Assembly (NCBI GenBank): GCA_910578555.1
Contig: CAJTPS010000004.1
Coordinates: forward strand, 1-64,000
Reading direction: 5' to 3'
DNA length: 64,000 bases
From: an uncultured Lachnospiraceae bacterium
GTDB lineage: Bacteria; Bacillota; Clostridia; Lachnospirales; Lachnospiraceae
The notes beneath the pieces are model-generated. The model searched no databases and had not been told where the DNA came from. It was given only the letters and a program-made list of their open reading frames with translations. Both the position numbers and the translations under genes were made by a program. Shown piece by piece: positions 60,931 to 64,000 of this stretch (positions are counted from its first letter, which is position 1; every line of letters starts with the position of its first letter).

Positions 60931-62766
60931 ATGTCGCTTATTACGCAAGGCTCACAGCCTGCCTATGCACAATCTGTTTCATCCGGCATACACAGGAGGC
61001 CGGGGTTCATGCACACACCCAAAATGTCATCTGCATGGTCGCGGTGTCTCTTCTTTCTTTTCTTTCTGATCTTATTTTATCTTGTGGAACTTCTGTGGAT
61101 CGGACCGGTGGACGGGATCAACGATGACTGGGGCATGTACAGCGCTCTCTCCGGAGCGTATCTGGGGTATCCCGAAGCGCATGTGCTCTTTTTCCTGTAC
61201 CCGCTGTCATGGCTGCTGTCGAAGCTGTACACGCTATGCAGCTTTATCCCCTGGTACGGGCTCTTCCTGCATGGCGTTCAGATAGCCTGTCTGTATGTGA
61301 TCTATCATCGGTGTCTGCAGATATGGAAACGGCATAACCCTTCCGGTTCTTTCCTGAAACCCGCCCTCGCGCTCCTGTGCATTCTCTTTCTAATCGTTGA
61401 TCTGAATGTGCTCTCGGAAGCCCAGTATACCACGGTCGCGGGCCTGGCTGCCGCAACGGCGCTCTTTTGCTTTATCACGACGCGTTCCGCCGTTTCCGCC
61501 GGTGCTTTCCTGACCGGCAATATACCGACTTTTATTTTCGCATGGCTCTCATTCAGTATGCGCCAGAATATTTTCTATCTGATGCTTCCCATGGCCGGCA
61601 TGCTCTGGCTGGCCAAATGGGTCAACGCTTACCGCAACGGCTGCGACAGGATCGCTTACAAGCTGTTCGGTTTTGCGCTCATCCTCTCCGCGGGTATGGG
61701 GATACTGTACGGTCTTAACGCTGCCGGATATTCGGAGCAGCATTGGAAAGATTTCCGCCAGATCAATCACTACCGGGAGCGGGTCGGAGATTTCTACACA
61801 TGGCCGGAATACGAAGAGTGCGCGCCGGCCTTGCAGGAACTGAATATCACCGAGGAAGAATATAACTATCGGCGAAACGGAGCGCCACACACGGGTTATG
61901 GCATGTCTGTTGACGACTGGAAGGCAATGCACGATATTGCAAAAGACTGTTATCTTGCCCGCACCAGTCTGCAGGACCGCCTGAAAAATATTATGACAGG
62001 CATGATCACTGCTTTCTTCTACGAGGATGGGATGCAGCCGGCCAACCTGCTTGCATTCCTGTTGATCGCCGCAACCCTGTTCCTGATTCTGCTGCGACGC
62101 AATTACAGCGCGCTGTTCGTTTACCTTCTCTATCTGACAGGGCGCACGGTAAGCTGGGTGTATGTGTTATACGAGGGACGCTTCCCGAAGCGGATCGTCC
62201 AGCCGCTGATTACCGCAGACTATATGATCCTGTTCGGCCTCCTGTTCGCTTTTAATCTGTTGAAACTGGAACACGTTAAGCGCTATGCCGTTATCCTGCC
62301 CGTCATATTCCTGTTCAGCGCCGCTTCCCTGATTATGACGAAGCACAATATTGACATCAATTATCACGCGCATCAGGAGACATGGGAAGGGCTGAAGTCC
62401 TACTGTCACGCCCATCCGGACAATCTCTACATATGGACTTATGGTTCCGGCACTCTGGAGAATTACTGCGAATCGCCTTTTGATCTGACATTAGATACTT
62501 ATAATAACTTTATTTATACGAATTGGGGCGTTGTACTCAATCCCAACACACGGACAAAGCTTACCCGCCACGGTATCGGACATTTCGGACAGGACGTCGT
62601 TGACAGCGACAGCACCTTTTTCATCCTGCGGGATGCGCCCTACAACGATGAACATCCCGTCATCATGTATTTCCGGCATACCTATAATGCCTGTATGGAG
62701 ACAGCGGACACGTTCACGGCAGGCGGCACCACCTACATGGTATATCAGCTGCGGCCTAAAAACTGA
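60931..62766 (+). CDS. GT-C-like multi-membrane protein (611 aa)
   Basis: Start at ATG 60931, which has GAAAGGA nine bases upstream; an ATG 39 bases earlier has none. About twelve membrane helices. DGINDDWGMYSALSGAYLG after the first helix carries the outer acidic DD of GT-C glycosyltransferases. The last 120 residues are soluble (YIWTYGSGTLENYCESPFDL) and outside. Similar layout to the 55410 protein. The only plus-strand gene near the right end, divergent from the SGNH gene. It probably adds a sugar from a polyprenyl-phosphate donor made by the transferase at 62804; inference from context. Confidence 0.78.
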   Translation: MSLITQGSQPAYAQSVSSGIHRRPGFMHTPKMSSAWSRCLFFLFFLILFYLVELLWIGPVDGINDDWGMYSALSGAYLGYPEAHVLFFLYPLSWLLSKLYTLCSFIPWYGLFLHGVQIACLYVIYHRCLQIWKRHNPSGSFLKPALALLCILFLIVDLNVLSEAQYTTVAGLAAATALFCFITTRSAVSAGAFLTGNIPTFIFAWLSFSMRQNIFYLMLPMAGMLWLAKWVNAYRNGCDRIAYKLFGFALILSAGMGILYGLNAAGYSEQHWKDFRQINHYRERVGDFYTWPEYEECAPALQELNITEEEYNYRRNGAPHTGYGMSVDDWKAMHDIAKDCYLARTSLQDRLKNIMTGMITAFFYEDGMQPANLLAFLLIAATLFLILLRRNYSALFVYLLYLTGRTVSWVYVLYEGRFPKRIVQPLITADYMILFGLLFAFNLLKLEHVKRYAVILPVIFLFSAASLIMTKHNIDINYHAHQETWEGLKSYCHAHPDNLYIWTYGSGTLENYCESPFDLTLDTYNNFIYTNWGVVLNPNTRTKLTRHGIGHFGQDVVDSDSTFFILRDAPYNDEHPVIMYFRHTYNACMETADTFTAGGTTYMVYQLRPKN

Positions 62767-62803
62767 ACGTTCTGCTGCAGACCGTTCCGCGCCCGCTTAT
62801 TGC

Positions 62804-63766
62804 TTATTCGACGCGGCCAGTCCTGCGTGTCACCAGGGTCAGCCGATACTCAAAATCACGTCTGTTCTTAAGCGCCATATTGGATAATATAAGTCCTGCG
62901 AACAGCGACTGCACTGCTGCCAGACCGATAAACCCGCAGACAAACAGCGTAGGAAAGCGAAGCACAAGCCCTGTCTCGACATAAGAGACCAGAATAGGAA
63001 TAAACATAATCACTGCAATGATTGCAAGTACCGCGGAACACAGACCGAAAAACTCCATCGGTTTATAGTCCCTGTACAGCTTCAGGATCGTGTGCAGAAC
63101 CTTAAATCCGTCGGAGAAGGTGTTTAACTTCGACTCGCTTCCCTCCGGTCTGTCCCTGTAATCCACGATCACATTCTCGATCTGCATGTTGTTATATACG
63201 GCATGGATCGTCATCTCCGTCTCGATCTCAAATCCCGTGGACAACACCGGAAAAGTCTTGACAAATCCGTAGCTGAACGCACGGTATCCGGTCATAATAT
63301 CCTTGATCTCACAATGAAACAGCCGGTTGATGCTGTTACGCACGATCGTGTTACCGAAGTTATGAAAAGGTCTCTTATTCTCCGTAAAATAGGTTGAGGA
63401 CAGTCTGTCGCCCACCACCATATCCGCATTATGACAAAGCACCTTATTAGCCATCTCCCCGGCATATTCCATGGGATAGGTATCATCGCCGTCTACCATG
63501 ATATAGCACTCCGCCTCGATCTCGCGGAACATGCGGCGGATCACATTGCCCTTGCCCTGCATATGCTCATATCTGACCACCGCGCCCGCCTCTCTGGCAA
63601 GCTCTACCGTGCGGTCCGTGGAATTATTGTCATATACATAAATCACCGCATCGGGAAGCGCCTGTTTCGCATCCCTGACCACTTTGGCGATCGTCTTCTC
63701 CTCATTATAGCATGGAATCAGAACTGCTATTTTATCCATCTCTTTACTGTTTATCCTTTCCGACAT
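62804..63766 (-). CDS. Polyprenol-phosphate glycosyltransferase (GT2, DPM/GtrB-like)
   Basis: 320 residues from ATG 63766, AAGGGG close upstream; an ATG nine codons later (MDKIAVLIPCYNEE) is an alternative. IAVLIPCYNEEKTIAKVV, VYDNNSTDRTVELA and YIMVDGDDTYPMEYA are the GT2 core of the DPM1/GtrB group. DIMTGYRAFSYGFVKTFPVL is the diagnostic D-x-S/T-G-Y/F-R/K-A/L motif. Two C-terminal membrane helices (about 235-310) anchor it. It would charge a polyprenyl phosphate with a sugar for the outer-face GT-C proteins and GtrA of this locus. Confidence 0.93.
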   Translation of the reverse strand: MSERINSKEMDKIAVLIPCYNEEKTIAKVVRDAKQALPDAVIYVYDNNSTDRTVELAREAGAVVRYEHMQGKGNVIRRMFREIEAECYIMVDGDDTYPMEYAGEMANKVLCHNADMVVGDRLSSTYFTENKRPFHNFGNTIVRNSINRLFHCEIKDIMTGYRAFSYGFVKTFPVLSTGFEIETEMTIHAVYNNMQIENVIVDYRDRPEGSESKLNTFSDGFKVLHTILKLYRDYKPMEFFGLCSAVLAIIAVIMFIPILVSYVETGLVLRFPTLFVCGFIGLAAVQSLFAGLILSNMALKNRRDFEYRLTLVTRRTGRVE

Positions 63767-63875
63767 TCTGCCCCTTTTTCTATTGTGTGCGGAATCCGCA
63801 TGTCTCATTCTATCATACAATTACGCTCTTTACTATCTGTTTTCTTAGAGAAATACCGATTTCATCAGCACATTC

Positions 63876-64000
63876 TCAGAATCCCTGATAAATAAATTCC
63901 CCCGCGCTGTATCCCGGTCCGTAGCAGCCGAGCAGGATCACACTAAACAGCAGGACATACCAGATCAGCCAGCGCATCGGCAGCGCTTTGCACGCGATCG
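63876..64000 (-). CDS. MBOAT O-acyltransferase, C-terminal end (cut by window edge)
   Basis: Open from the window edge to TGA at 63876. The 41 visible residues end MRWLIWYVLLFSVILLGCYG followed by PGYSAGEFIYQGF. The 'YGPGY-A-EFIYF-F' end is characteristic of AlgI/PatA-type MBOAT proteins in Firmicutes. It would be the second MBOAT of the locus. The catalytic part lies outside the window. Same strand as and just upstream of the polyprenol-phosphate glycosyltransferase gene, with a gap of about 110 bases. Confidence 0.8.
   Translation of the reverse strand, partial: IACKALPMRWLIWYVLLFSVILLGCYGPGYSAGEFIYQGF

Noticed and set aside
62767..62803. Terminator between the convergent genes at 62766 and 62804
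   Set aside because: Only a 4-5 bp GAACG/CGTTC dyad without T-run; too weak to call.

Overview
The window looks like a chromosomal segment from a low-GC Gram-positive anaerobe, most likely a Lachnospiraceae-type Clostridia. The clues are strong AGGAGG-type ribosome binding sites, sigma-A-like promoters, an LCP family ligase, GH25 proteins with clostridial Big2 modules, and DUF6044/DUF6077-type membrane proteins. Nearly all genes lie on the minus strand. No rRNA, tRNA or CRISPR array was seen.

Region 1 (about 1-3.6 kb) is an AT-rich accessory patch. It holds the tail of an IS66 transposase with its right end, a two-gene RloA/RloB-like ATPase plus TOPRIM-type nuclease module that resembles two-gene anti-phage systems such as PARIS, a possible small RNA, and two small plus-strand genes (an unknown and a DUF2188 protein).

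Region 2 (3.6-11.1 kb) holds proteostasis and housekeeping genes: a subtilisin-like protease whose catalytic serine position reads cysteine, a ClpX-type ATPase with an extended N-terminus, a membrane-anchored HtrA/DegP protease with a PDZ domain, and glmS, which supplies glucosamine-6-phosphate for envelope synthesis.

Region 3 (11.2-64 kb) is a very large cell-surface polysaccharide locus. A polyprenyl-phosphate sugar-1-phosphate transferase (13618) starts chains. Many GT2 enzymes and one GT4 enzyme extend them. A phosphohexomutase and RfbA/RfbB/RfbC make activated sugars; no RfbD is visible. A Wzm/Wzt-type ABC transporter whose ATPase has an extra C-terminal domain exports the glycan. Next to it is a methyltransferase fused to an APH/choline-kinase-like domain, the arrangement of the WbdD/Wzt chain-capping system of Gram-negative O-antigens. 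The LCP protein would attach the product to the wall. Two GH25 muramidase-like proteins sit among the rfb genes. Decoration enzymes follow: MBOAT acyltransferases, several SGNH proteins, and an ACP plus FkbH-like HAD/GNAT protein. There are also GT-C-like multi-membrane proteins (52397, 55410, 60931), a GtrA protein, a YbhN/AglD-type flippase-like protein, a radical SAM/SPASM protein, and a polyprenol-phosphate glycosyltransferase near the right edge. The edge cuts a second MBOAT gene.

The cluster is divided into transcription units by recognisable promoters, hairpin terminators and short palindromic intergenic elements. One 45-nt double-dyad element occurs three times. Everything here was read by eye; family assignments rest on motifs and were not tested by database search.
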